NCBI RefSeq assembly: GCF_964204645.1
Contig: NC_134025.1
Coordinates: forward strand, 5,647,001-5,711,000
Source: Tubulanus polymorphus
Taxonomy: Eukaryota; Nemertea; Palaeonemertea; Tubulaniformes; Tubulanidae
Length of the DNA stretch: 64,000 bases
Reading direction: 5' to 3'
Shown here: positions 53,101 to 64,000 of the stretch, one piece after another
Layout: each line of letters opens with the position of its first letter
How positions within the stretch are numbered: position 1 is the stretch's first letter
The notes under the pieces: model-generated
Databases searched by the model: none
What the model was told of the DNA's origin: nothing
The model's input: the letters and a program-made list of their open reading frames with translations, nothing else
Program-made: the position numbers and the translations under genes

Positions 53101-54343
53101 CCTGGTTGACGATCTGAGCTTATAATAGATAGCATCAAACTTGAGTGCTCTTGCCATAAGGTTTTCATAAACTTCTTAAGATAAAGACTTACCTCGATTT
53201 CATGAAGGGGTTATTTATACTGTGACCTAATTATATATACTAAGTTTATTACCATGTCTATTTATGCTAAAAGGTAATTTATCCCATATCTTGAAATGAA
53301 TATATTGTATATACTTAATATTTTGTATATATTTGTTTAGTATGATAAAGTGCTCGGTCTTTACGGAGAAGAATCTAAAATGCAGCCGGATGAATTCTTT
53401 GGGATATTCGATCAGTTTTTGTCAATGTTGTACGATTGCAAAAAGGAGAATGAACGCTTCCGTAAAATGGCTGAAGAAGAGGAACGTCGAGCAAAGGTCG
53501 AAGCTCAGGTAATAATGAGGTTTACCAAAACAAGCAAGGTATCCAAGTACTACAGGGCTATATTGTCCTGGCGTCTTTCGCAAAGTTGGTTATCCTTTTT
53601 TCTTTTGTCATAGTTGAAGGCGGAAAGAGCAAAGAAAATGAATGAAAAGAACAAAACACTAGTTAACGGTTCAGATAAAGGTAAATTAAGAATATTTTAT
53701 TCGAATAAAATAGATATTCAATTTTATACATATAATGGAGACAACTGGTGGCGTATCTCACAAGTTGCTGATATCACAATTGCTGCTGTAACCGTCATGT
53801 TGCAGCTCAACATACTCTAGCCCTAAGAACCTGTAGTAACATTGATGAGCCATGGAAATAAGTGAAACATGATAACCACTTGCCTGGAAATCAGGGAAAA
53901 GTCAGGATAATTTCTTTTCTTTAAGAAAGTCAGCTAATTATGTGAAAAAGCTAAAAATTAGGGTAAAGTCTGGAAAATTTGTTGAGATCGCTAGATTGTA
54001 CATAAAATCAAACATTTTCTGTCTATGTTTTACATATTTGACTGTGTTAATTGGTTGCATTCTTAGCAGATCAAGTCAAGGCAAACAACGTACATTGTCA
54101 GGGAATAATTAGGGAAAATTCAACAATTCAGATAAAAGAGGCCACCCTGTGATATATAAGGTATTGATAGCTCTTCACGTTGTGTTAATTGCAGGTGAAT
54201 TTGATGATTTGATATCGGCTTTGCGAACTGGAGAGGTATTCGGAGAGGAAATATCCAAGTTGAAACGCGGTCGCAGGAGAGGCAGCGCTCAGAATAATGG
54301 TTTAGAAAGGGAAAGAGTTGGTAACGTTCGTCCTCAAAGATAG
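47134..54343 (+). CDS. DAAM1: Formin DAAM (Dishevelled-associated activator of morphogenesis), 25 exons
   Basis: DAAM formins nucleate and elongate actin filaments downstream of Wnt/planar-cell-polarity signalling through Dishevelled and Rho. Twenty-five coding exons join to 1063 residues (human DAAM1 is about 1078); the first is 47134-47292 and the last 54195-54343. Domains in order: GTPase-binding/FH3 (residues about 25-400; the largest exon, 48761-49069, starts [20 protein letters not shown]), a coiled coil (about 460-540), a short proline-rich FH1 at 559-592 ([19 protein letters not shown]), FH2 at about 605-1000 ([28 protein letters not shown]), and a C-terminal DAD at 1015-1044 ([20 protein letters not shown] followed by LKRGRRR). 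Having both the GBD and the DAD implies autoinhibition as in other DAAM proteins. It is a single invertebrate-type DAAM, so the vertebrate number 1 is nominal. Confidence 0.95.
51107..51221. mobile_element. MITE family C, copy 3
   Basis: CTGGACCCAGTTCCACAGTT at the left pairs with GACTGTGGAACTGGACCCTG at the right, and GAGTTAACTCTGAGTTAA lies inside. It is in DAAM intron 15 and is the best-preserved copy in the window. Confidence 0.9.
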
Positions 54344-57300
54344 ATATACCGCATGAAGAGTGGTCTGATGTGATCAGCAGGCCGCTCTATTCTCTTTTCA
54401 TTCATCATATTCATCCATGAAGATCATGTGGAATAGTGCTTCAGTTTTCTGTATCTTTCTCAGAAATCATCAAGTTTAACAACGGACTTCATTTTGCAGG
54501 CAGCTGCATTTACAGAATTTGCTGATATTTCATTGAATTAGCAAAAGCATTTTGAAGAACTATTATGAATGTTTCATAACCTACTCAATTAGTGTTCAAT
54601 TTGCAGGGTAGGTTCTTGAAGCCGTGAAGAAGGAAATTAGAGATTTGCAACTGTTTGTTTAATTTTTCTTTTTTTTGTATTGATGAATATTTTTGGGCAG
54701 TTGAAAATAGAATACCCTGGATAGATTTGCTTCTATAATCATATAAGCTCTGTTTGTACTGCCCTAGTTCCTATACCATGCATTCAGTACTAGTTTCCAA
54801 CATACTGTATTTTTTACATGCATACTGTATTTTTTATGACTTGACTATTTCTAGAAAAATAGAGTTGTACATATATGGAGTACATTTAACCTATGTTTGA
54901 AAGCTCTTCCTTTTGAATGAAAATGATTTATATTATGTATTTCTCCTCGATAAAAATGAGATTTCATTCATTATTGAAAACATGATGAGATAATGTATCG
55001 AGGTCATAGCAATCAAGTGACATCAACTACTGCCCTATACAACGTGTTGTCTAGCCTGTCACTGGCATTCCATAAAGTGCTGAATCAACGAGAAATTACC
55101 TCAGACCTAGAAATAAAACACGTTTATAGGTCATCTAAATTATATTATAATAGGAACAATAAAAATTACATAATGAAGGGGTATATTCAATGTAACCTAT
55201 GATGATGCCAGGGGTTTATTATTGCTCGCGAAATTTGCTTACTTAACAACCTTGAAAGATATCTGACTAATAAATAAATGACCGTGATAAGGCTGGTCAG
55301 ACACATTGACATTGTTTATGGGGTCTGAAGTATTGATTTTCAAAATATTTCAATTTAAAGTAAATCATACGTATATGAATGAATATAATTTTGAATTTTG
55401 CTTGCAGTCTTTTTAACTTCTTCTGATTAAACATTTACCGTTTCTGCTATCTATAATATAGTGAGATAAATAGATGTAAATATACATGGAAACCATGATT
55501 ATGTTGTGAGAATTAACTATAAATTATTAATCTGTTTTTCAATCAAAAAACGATCATCTGAAAATAGTTGTAGCTTTCATTATTGTAAAGTAATCTGTAT
55601 CAGAAAACTTGATGTTGAATTTTACACAAACTATTGATGAAGATATGGCTGAGTAGCCTATTTTATGGACACGGTTATTAGGAATCGACCCTACGAAAGA
55701 TTTTAAGACCATCTTCAGCTAAGACTGAGCAATTTCTTAAACTTTAAGTAACTGTGAAATGACTGTGAAATTCGGATGTTTCCCCAGGATTTCAAGCTAG
55801 AAACTAGTATGTTATTGTCTGTAAAACCTACTCCTGCTGTAATATGCTTCGATGTTTTAATGTGATTAAGCCGCATATTCCGAAATTTATCTAAAAAGCA
55901 TTTTGCATGCGAGATCTCAGACAAAATAATATTCTACATTACTGATATTGATTGAACGACTTTCTAGCTCTCACTGACTATCAACTGACTGTGCCAAAAT
56001 GGAGTGTAACTACTTGAATACGTTTGATTAAATACCTTTGGTTGAATGAAAATCAATTTTCAATAAATCGGGTCATGGAACCGAAAAAGCTTTACATAAT
56101 TTGGTCGGTTTCGGATGTTGTAAGATGTATATTAAATGAATAATGGCTTTGTTATGATATATATAAAAACCCGTTAAATATATAGGCGTATGTATTTTTT
56201 GCGATTTCACCATTCCCATTGTTTAAGATAATTTTTACTCCTCGTATCATATCATATATCATATCGTATATCATATCATATGTAAGCATAAATCATATAG
56301 TATTGTGCACCTATATATTGATAGAAAATAGATGTGTATATTTAATCTCAAACGATCGCGAGCCAGTTGTTGGTTGTTTACCGTCAAAACCACTACATGC
56401 ACGTACACTGCCTCTTGAACGGTTATCAAAGTTTTGCATATAATGCTATCATCACATTTATCCTGTAAATCTAGTCAATGTCTCGAATCTTTTTTTCTTT
56501 TTATTTTTGACATCATCTTCATCTGCCGAGTTTGTGGCATCCAAGGAGAATTAGAATATCCTTATGTTTCGATATAATTGATAGGAGTATATACATGGCA
56601 ATTGTTGTTCTATGGTTTTTTTTGTTGTTTTAGTTTTTAGTACTGTTATTTTGTAGATTTATCATCAAATGCATTCGTTGAGATTTACACTCAAACCAGT
56701 TCTTATTTTGTTCTCGAAAAGCATCGATTTTTTTGTAGTATGATCTCCACACGTTGTAAAGTCCTGTTTCTAGTGCATTCCACTTGTCTTTAGATTGATT
56801 TACTGCCGTTTCCGTCATAACTGATAATAACTTAATTCATACAAGACTTGTTTAAACCTTAACCTTGAGGAGTACATGTGTCGGTTTTTTCCATGGTTGA
56901 GCATTTCGCATGTAGTCTTCCTTATCTATAAGATTAATTGAGCCGTTTAGTATAAAATCATGTATAGAGAGCAGTACTATTAAAAATGTAAAACCATGGG
57001 CAATACTTAAATAACTCTCAAGCGTTAAAATCGTCATTTAAATCTATGTTGATGAATGGGAAAATTGTATGAACAGTTATATAAAAATCTGGTCTAGACA
57101 TGCTAAAAGAATGAACATGTATAGTGCCTCTGTAGGGAATCGTGCGTGCTGTTAGTTAATCTACAGATGTCTTTTAAGATAATGTTCTATTCGTAAAATT
57201 GTTGTCTCATATTGATTATACATATACACGTATATGTATGTATGTATATAGGTAATGTGACAAGCTTTGTAATTTTTAAAGGTGATGTATTTGTGTAATT

Positions 57301-58633
57301 GACTGTCCGGTGCCCGCAGTTTGTAAAGTGTATAAAAGTAATCGGTAGCTTATTTGTCTCTCATTATAATAAAAGTCAGTTATGATGTTTCATCATAACA
57401 TTTTACGGTAGTTCCGCATCATTTAATTGTTTTTTCTTTAGTTATGGATAAGAATTTACTGAACCTGTGCCCGTGCTTCAATTTTTTTCCAAACGTATTT
57501 GAATGAATTGGCATGAAAAATGTACATTTTTACTTCATTAGAAGGTGGTGCTGGTTCTCTACAGCATATCATCTGAGTAGAGATTATGACTCGTATCTGT
57601 GTTATATCCATTGGTTTCACTAAGTGCAGTTAGAGAGAAATTGTAAGATCTTCGCCTTAGGGAGATTAGATTTATCGTGCTTATCGTATCCCCTGAATCA
57701 CGGCTTGCAAATGTTTAAAAAGACCCTTCGCTGTGGTTGTGGAGTGTAGGGGCAAGCGTCACATCTAGAAAACATTGGGTTTTTCAGTCAAGGATGAAAA
57801 TAGATAAGGGTTGAATTCCAATGTTTTTTTTTATTGAGGATCGAATGTAATTTAACACATGCGAGGAACCGACGGCTGTGGCCTCCAAGCACGTCAATTA
57901 CGATACCATTTAACGACGAGCATGGATTGCCTACCAATTACCGATTCAGATAATTCATATCATTTAGTGTCTGGTCATGTAATTATTCTGTGTATCAAAT
58001 AAATATCAAATAGATATATCAATTATTCCAGAGTCCAATCCACCCTTAACTTCGTCTAGGAACCACTTATCTTTGGAAGAATTTTAATTTCTTTATTGAA
58101 AGGTGATCATCATTTTTCGTCGGTCGTACTCAACACTCACTGTTCTAAGGTGTTCGTAAAAAACGGTATCAAATCATTTACTTAAAGATTTAACACCATA
58201 TGTGACTGTTGAATCATTCTTGTTTATTCTATTACTCGATCTCGTAAACTCACATTCAGCTTTATTGTTCTTTATTGTAATTGTTGTGTTAATCCTTTTT
58301 TTTGCTCTATGCAATGTTATTATAACATGTGGAGTAATTAACTAAACTGAAACTAAAACTGAAACTGAAACTATAGTCTCAGCTAAGTAAGTTGAACTTG
58401 AACTAGTGGTGATCTTGGTATTTACCGTTAATTCGTCTTTAATGCGAAGAACATTTTATTTATTTACGGACATGGCTGTTGCCGTTTATATAATTCGTAA
58501 ATAGGACAGGCGTTGAATGACACGACTGGCCAATCACGTTGTGGCATGTCAACCGGCCAGTAAAAATTTTACGTTGATAACAGTACTATTCAGGACGGCA
58601 CTGTGCGCGTTAGACGTTTGGTAGATACTCTTT
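54344..58633. other. Intergenic gap, DAAM to OvoA (4.3 kb)
   Basis: The left 1 kb or more should be DAAM 3'UTR; several AATAAA hexamers occur near 55111 and 55268, and none can be singled out. Simple repeats lie at about 56245-56285 (ATCATAT units) and 57215-57250 (TATG-type). At about 58335-58375 a run of ACTGAAACTAAAACTGAAAC type resembles the 3' microsatellite tail of a LINE, but no reverse-transcriptase frame precedes it. The OvoA promoter should be just before 58634. I see nothing else. Confidence 0.5.
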
Positions 58634-61600
58634 ATGGATATCAAAACAAGCAAGATCCAGGAATCGATGGAAGGATACATCGAACTTGATTTAACATCAT
58701 GTACGAAAGAGTGAGTATACATGTGTTTTCTTTTTTATCGCGATTGATTGGATAAAACATTTGGCGTTAGTTTTTCATACTAATTAATAATTCAATGAAT
58801 TTACTCTTGTTTGCAGGCAAATTCGTGATCAATTTGAAACAATTTACCGAACGAATGAAATTCTGTTTTCTTCGCTGAAAGGTTAGTTCTGTACTGATTT
58901 CGATATATTAGTGACGATTGGAAGGAATTTTGACAGCCAAACCGAATCTAATGTGCGGGGGCCTTTTTGTCACGTTCACTAGTTTCTTAGATTTTGCTAA
59001 GATCTGATCTGTTTTCAATAACCCTCGATCGCTCAGCCGACGAGGGAACAAAGGTTATTTAGATATTAAACTTCACTGACAATAACACAGCCTACCTATA
59101 CAAGACAACGATTATAGATTATAGAACTAAAGGTCAGTGCCCAGTGTGACGTCAACATTTTAGTATTATTCAATGCTAATTCTACGGTTTTGCTTCCCCT
59201 AGGACACATGCAAAGAAATTTGTGATGTTATCAATAATAGAAATATTTTCTTGTAAATTGCAGATGAATCGGTTTACTATAAAATGCCAGACCGGCTAAG
59301 ATTGCCTCTAATTTTCTATTTTGGCCATACTGCTTCAGTTTACATTAATAAACTAATGCTGGCTGGGATGATTAAGGTAATTGTGTATAATTATCGTAAA
59401 TACTGCAATTTTTAACCTTAACGATTTAGATGCGTCTATATTATGTCTATATTTTGTCTATATTATTGTACTGGACCCAGTTCCACAGTTCAGTGTTAAG
59501 ATTTCTCTTTGAAAATGAACTAATCTTAACTCAGAGTTAACTCTAACTCACAACTGTGGAACTGGATCCTGAATTGTATTTGTATACTGTACTTAGTACA
59601 AAGTTACAATATAAATGAAAATGAAATGAATGAATGTAATTCAGTAAAATATTCGTATTACGTATTGTATTCATTATCATTATCGCGGAAATTCAGGAGC
59701 GAGTGAATTTAGGATTCGAGACATTATTTGAAACCGGTGTCGATGAATTCAGCTGGGATGACCTAGTAAGTGCTATTCGTGACTCGAAGATTTTTTCCGT
59801 CGCTTTCCCCATTCAGCCCAACAAAACGAGAGCGTAATTGAGTACAAAACAACATTATTTGTTCATTGTGTAGGAGACATACAGATTTGGCGGAAATTTC
59901 GTCTGGCCAACACCAACCGAAGTTAGTGAATATCGCCGAAAAGTGAAAGAAGTCATACTAAAATGTATTGAAGAAACGCCGTTGAGCCTTCCAATTGACG
60001 AAGACAGTCCATGGGTAAGAATGAATGAATGCACTCGTTCATTTTCCGAAAAAAAATCAAAACAGGTTTTTTGAAAATGAATAAGATAGTTGGTGAAACA
60101 TGTTTTAGGGAAAGCCTTAGGAAATTAATAAATGTTTGTAAATGTGGATAAATGTGTATTTGTGGTTTTTCATCTATAGGCGTGAAAATGATATACATTA
60201 GTAAGAGAACCTTAATGAATATTTTATAAAAATCTGAACATGGAGATCATAAAAAAATGCGAGATAAAATGGATCGTCTTCCTGTCATGGAACGTTAAAT
60301 GACGTGCTTTTGTGTAAAACTATATTTGTCTTTATATAACGTCCTGACAATGGTCTATATTTCAGTGGGCAGTGATGATGGGTATAAGCCACGAGTGTAT
60401 CCATATTGAAACATCGTCCGTACTTATACGCCTGTTGCCCGTAGGATCAGTCAAGAACGTAGGGCTATGCTATGGACCTGTGAAATCTGGTAACTAATTA
60501 GCTGACATTTAAACTGTTTTTGCGTCACCATCAGCCAATCGAATTTACGACTATTTCTTACCATCGACTTTGAAAACAAGTCACTCGTGAGTTCCCCTCA
60601 GTGCAAATCGAAGCTAAACGTGATTTTTCAGGTACACCTGTTATAGAAAACTCGATGGTTAAATGTAACGCCACAGATGTCACGTATGGTAGACCTGACA
60701 ACTGTCCAAAATATGACTGGGATTGTTCATATGGTGGTAGGACCTGTAGGTATGGGTCTGAATCACTGAGTCATGGTTGTGTACTGACCTATGATTATAT
60801 ATACATTTATTAACTACGGCTTGTCTCCTAATTGGAGTAATAGCCCAACCATCTTTGTCGACAAATGATAAGACAATTTTTAGATTAATTTGGAGAATAA
60901 TTACCCAGAAAGAAAAATTCAGTGCCTGCCAGGATTTAGTTACCATACGGTATGAAATACAGTCTTACTATGACATTAGATACTGGTCAATTACTGAGAT
61001 GTAAAACCCTAAGACTTTCTCGTGAGGGTTTTTTCCAGTGGCGTCTCCACTCAAAACTAGTGTACTGCGGATTTTAGACACTAAAGTTTCTTTCAGTATC
61101 CCTAAGCGTACAAACCATCCTACATTGTAAATAGAAAACGATACCATTATTTCAGGGTGGAAGCCTTCGAAGCAAGCCAGTACCTAATTACGAATAGACA
61201 GTTTTTGGAATTCGTTGAAGACAAAGGCTACGAAAAGAAGCAATATTGGACCGAAGAAGGTTGGCAATGGCGCCAGTACCGAAACGCCATTCACCCAACA
61301 TTTTGGATCTGTGATAAAGGTGAGACATAAACATCTCGATTACGTTTCTCAGTTTTTGTGGCATAATTTTTGCTGGAGAAGAAAATAATGTCTTCAAAAA
61401 ATATCTTTGGCGGCCCTTAGACGTTTCACCACTATCACACCACTGTAAGCTTTGTTCTATACGTATTGTAGTTAATGGCGTCTTTATTTCATTTTCTCGC
61501 ACCAGGTTGTAAAAATGGAAGTGGAGGTGATTTAGCAAATAAGACGCGGTGTGTTGCAAATGACATAATCACTGAAGTCGAACCAAAATATAAGTAAGCA

Positions 61601-63851
61601 TCTTCCTTTTGTTTTGGCCGATCGTTAGATCGTTGAAACGATCACTTGTGTATTGCATATACTTAATTAACTCAACTACAAAGTAAATACTCAGAACGAA
61701 AAGTTCGAACATTTCTCCATTTATGCGTGGTTTTGATTCTGTCCACACACAAATATGTATAATGATGGTATTGATAAGTTTTATTGCACTAGATAATGAC
61801 TACATAAATTACTTTGACACCATTGACGCTTTGACCGGGTAAGCATAAGTCGAACATAGGTCAGCTTCATAGTTCATGGTGACTATCAAGCTTCATAGGC
61901 TACGGTGACTATCAGACTGATAGATTTCCAAATACGTAGAACGAAAAAGAATCACTAGACGCGCCTACATAAAATGTCGCAGAAAAAAATACCTATATGT
62001 TTTTATTGAATGCATGTGAAAAGTTACAATCACCCTTTTCTACTTTTCTATACCCATCTTTTCACATTTACGTTAAACTTCTGTTTATGTGGCTACGAGT
62101 CTGATGTGATCCTGAACTCTTTCGTTTTACTGAATTTAGATTACGGTTAATGTTTGATGAAATTGCGCTACCACTTGATTGGCCGGTTGAGGTGAATTAT
62201 CATGAAGCTAAAGCATTCTGTAAGTGGAAAGGCCCGGAATATCGTCTACCGATTGAAGCAGAACGACACGTCATGATTGGGGAAAAGGTGAAAATCAATG
62301 AATGTCGATGATACCCTGTATCGAATATGATAGCCGTGAATGCAATATATCATCTCTAGATTGACTGGTTAGGCATTCTTATAAACATTTATGATTATAA
62401 ATTTCAGCCTGTGACAGATGAAGTACAGTTTCATCAGCAGATTAAAGCCAATGTTAACCTGAAACATGGATCCCCAACGGTTAGTCTTCATTATATACAG
62501 CGGCGTATTCCCCAGTTGACAAGTGGTACTGCCCGGGCGATGATTAAAGGGGTCTTGGAAAGATTTTGAAAAAAAACTGATACAATTACAGAAGCGTCTT
62601 TTAGCCTAACGCACACGGCGCAGGGAAGCACGAAACAGGAGACAGAAACATGTTTCCGAGCCTTTCCCTATGTCGTGTGCGGTTACAAGACGCGTGAAAC
62701 ATGATTTCGGGAACAAGGTTTCCGAGATTAAACATGATTGTTTCTATGTTTCCCGGTTTCCCTGCATCGTGTGCGTTGCGCTTTACGACTGGGCTGTCCA
62801 CCGCTAATAAAACCGAAAAGGTCTTTTTCTGATAGACATTCGAAAAAAAGATGTTTTCTTTTTTGTCCTCGAGTATATCTTCATGAATTCGAAATATTCG
62901 GCAGATGTCAGTACAAATGTCTGTTGTCGATTCAAATAAACTGAATATAGGCTATCGTACTACGTAATTTGATGTTTAGCCTCTATTTTCAAGACTGGCC
63001 TTTTATCATTAGCAAAATTCATTTCCTGAAAAATTGTTTATATTGACTTTCGTATTATAATGATTTTACGTGATTGTCACGTTATTTCATCTTGTAGCCA
63101 GTGAATATGTACCCGCCTAGTTCTCGAGGGTTTTACGATTTGTATGGTAACGTATGGGAATGGCACGAGGATAGTTTTAACGGTTATCCGGGATTCAAAA
63201 CGCAATACCTTTACGACGATTACTCGTCTCCTTGTTTCGATGGTAAACATAACGTCATCAGGGTAAGCTTTAGAAAAATACTTTTTCACACATCTAGTAT
63301 ACGAACTAGTTTGAAGAGTGACCTTTTCATTTCGTAGGGCGGTAGCTGGATATCCTTAGTTGATCAGGGTGGACAATATTGCCGCAATGGATTCAGAAGA
63401 CACTTTTTTCAGCATGCCGGATTCCGAGTGGTCAGAAATGTCGACACCGCTCCTGTTGATCTACCAGTCGTCTTAGTAGAATCTCCTATTGCATCTGCAG
63501 CTGGTAATTAATCATAATCTATTTGAACGCGACACTTTTTTTCGTGCAGTTTGAAAATGCATTCGATTTGAAAATATTTCAGATAATTTGTCGGCCGCAA
63601 ATCTTGATCGAAACCGCTACAGATATAAAATGGTAAAATCGGCCAACAGACAACTTCGCTTAGAAACCGACGACGAAAGATTCAAGGCAATCTTAGAAAA
63701 TGAATACTTGGGTGACGAAATGCCGAAAGCGGTAGAAATTGTCAACACAGTGATTGACACCGCTGAAATGAACGGACGAATTGAAAGGGCACTTTTTGTT
63801 GGGTGCGAGACCGGTCGTGGAGCTTTCCATCTGGCAAAATATTGTGATGAG
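58634..63851 (+). CDS. OvoA: 5-histidylcysteine sulfoxide synthase (ovothiol synthase), partial
   Basis: OvoA is a non-haem iron enzyme joining cysteine to histidine with O2, the first committed step to ovothiol; its C-terminal domain then methylates the histidine ring. Fourteen exons: 58634-58710, 58817-58881, 59264-59376, 59697-59765, 59874-60014, 60366-60489, 60632-60749, 61156-61319, 61506-61593, 62140-62287, 62408-62479, 63098-63262, 63338-63503 and 63583-63851. They code 593 residues before the window ends. Predicted iron ligands are His69 (FGHTASVYINK) and the HX3HXE motif HECIHIE (His164, His168). The formylglycine-enzyme-like fold follows (ASQYLITNRQFLEFV, YDLYGNVWEWHED, GGSWISLVDQGG). 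The last exon opens the methyltransferase domain with SAM motif I (FVGCETGRGAFHLAKY). The end of the gene is outside the window. Ovothiol is an antioxidant typical of marine invertebrate eggs. Confidence 0.93.
59470..59571. mobile_element. MITE family C, copy 4
   Basis: CTGGACCCAGTTCCACAGTT at the left is mirrored by CAACTGTGGAACTGGATCCT at the right. It lies in OvoA intron 3, inverted in internal order relative to the copy at 51107-51221. Confidence 0.85.
62604..62782. mobile_element. Foldback element, family D, in OvoA intron 11
   Basis: AACGCACACGGCGCAGGGAA at the left and TTTCCCTGCATCGTGTGCGTT, read inverted, at the right form ~20-base ends. Further pairs inside (GAAACATGTTTCCGAG against TTTCCGAGATTAAACATG) extend the fold. 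It is GC-richer than the surrounding intron. No transposase frame is present. Confidence 0.75.
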
Positions 63852-64000
63852 GTATGAATTATTTGACTTAAATTTGTAAATAAATCAATATCCCTCAATC
63901 CACTGAAATCACCGCCCCCATGATTTGAATATTCTTCATAATTAGAAATGAATCAATGACAGTTGATTTCTCGATGTTTTTCATATTCAAGTTTTTAACT

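Noticed and set aside
58335..58375. ACTGAAACT-type microsatellite read as a LINE tail
   Set aside because: No reverse-transcriptase frame or target duplication supports a LINE; kept only as a remark.

Overview
The window is nuclear DNA from an animal: AT-rich, with short exons broken by many GT-AG introns (mostly 60-600 bp) and no bacterial gene packing. The gene content (planar-cell-polarity and ciliary genes, a DAAM formin, ninjurin, cytosolic alpha-mannosidase, and an ovothiol synthase of the kind widespread in marine invertebrates) points to a marine invertebrate. A mollusc, other lophotrochozoan or deuterostome would all fit; I cannot name the species. The gene names come from remembered family sequences and motifs, because no search could be run. 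Exon borders were read by eye from splice sites and checked by reading-frame continuity. 

Layout, left to right: POLQ, helicase half (-, runs off the left edge); a repeat-rich gap with a foldback/tandem-repeat element at 4298-4932; CHAF1B (-); ninjurin (+), in a head-to-head arrangement with CHAF1B; an unrecognised secreted two-domain, four-cysteine-repeat protein (-); a nuclear-type protein with an SCI1-like domain (-); asparaginase/lysophospholipase with ankyrin repeats, copy A (+); glycine N-methyltransferase GNMT (+); asparaginase copy B (-), an inverted paralogue with the same 14-exon structure; WDPCP/Fritz (+), sharing a bidirectional promoter interval with copy B; MAN2C1 (-), tail-to-tail with WDPCP; DAAM formin (+), head-to-head with MAN2C1; and OvoA (+, runs off the right edge). 

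The genes do not form an operon or a single pathway. Three groupings stand out. Two asparaginase paralogues flank GNMT in inverted orientation. WDPCP and DAAM, both planar-cell-polarity effectors, lie about 9 kb apart. POLQ and CHAF1B, both DNA repair/chromatin genes, are neighbours on the same strand. 

Much of the non-coding sequence is miniature inverted-repeat or foldback elements. At least six families are visible, one of them present in four introns. The 8-mer palindrome TAGGCCTA is clearly over-represented. No CRISPR array, rRNA gene, confident tRNA gene or intact transposase gene was seen. The best candidate for something undescribed is the secreted internally duplicated protein at 11347-13296.
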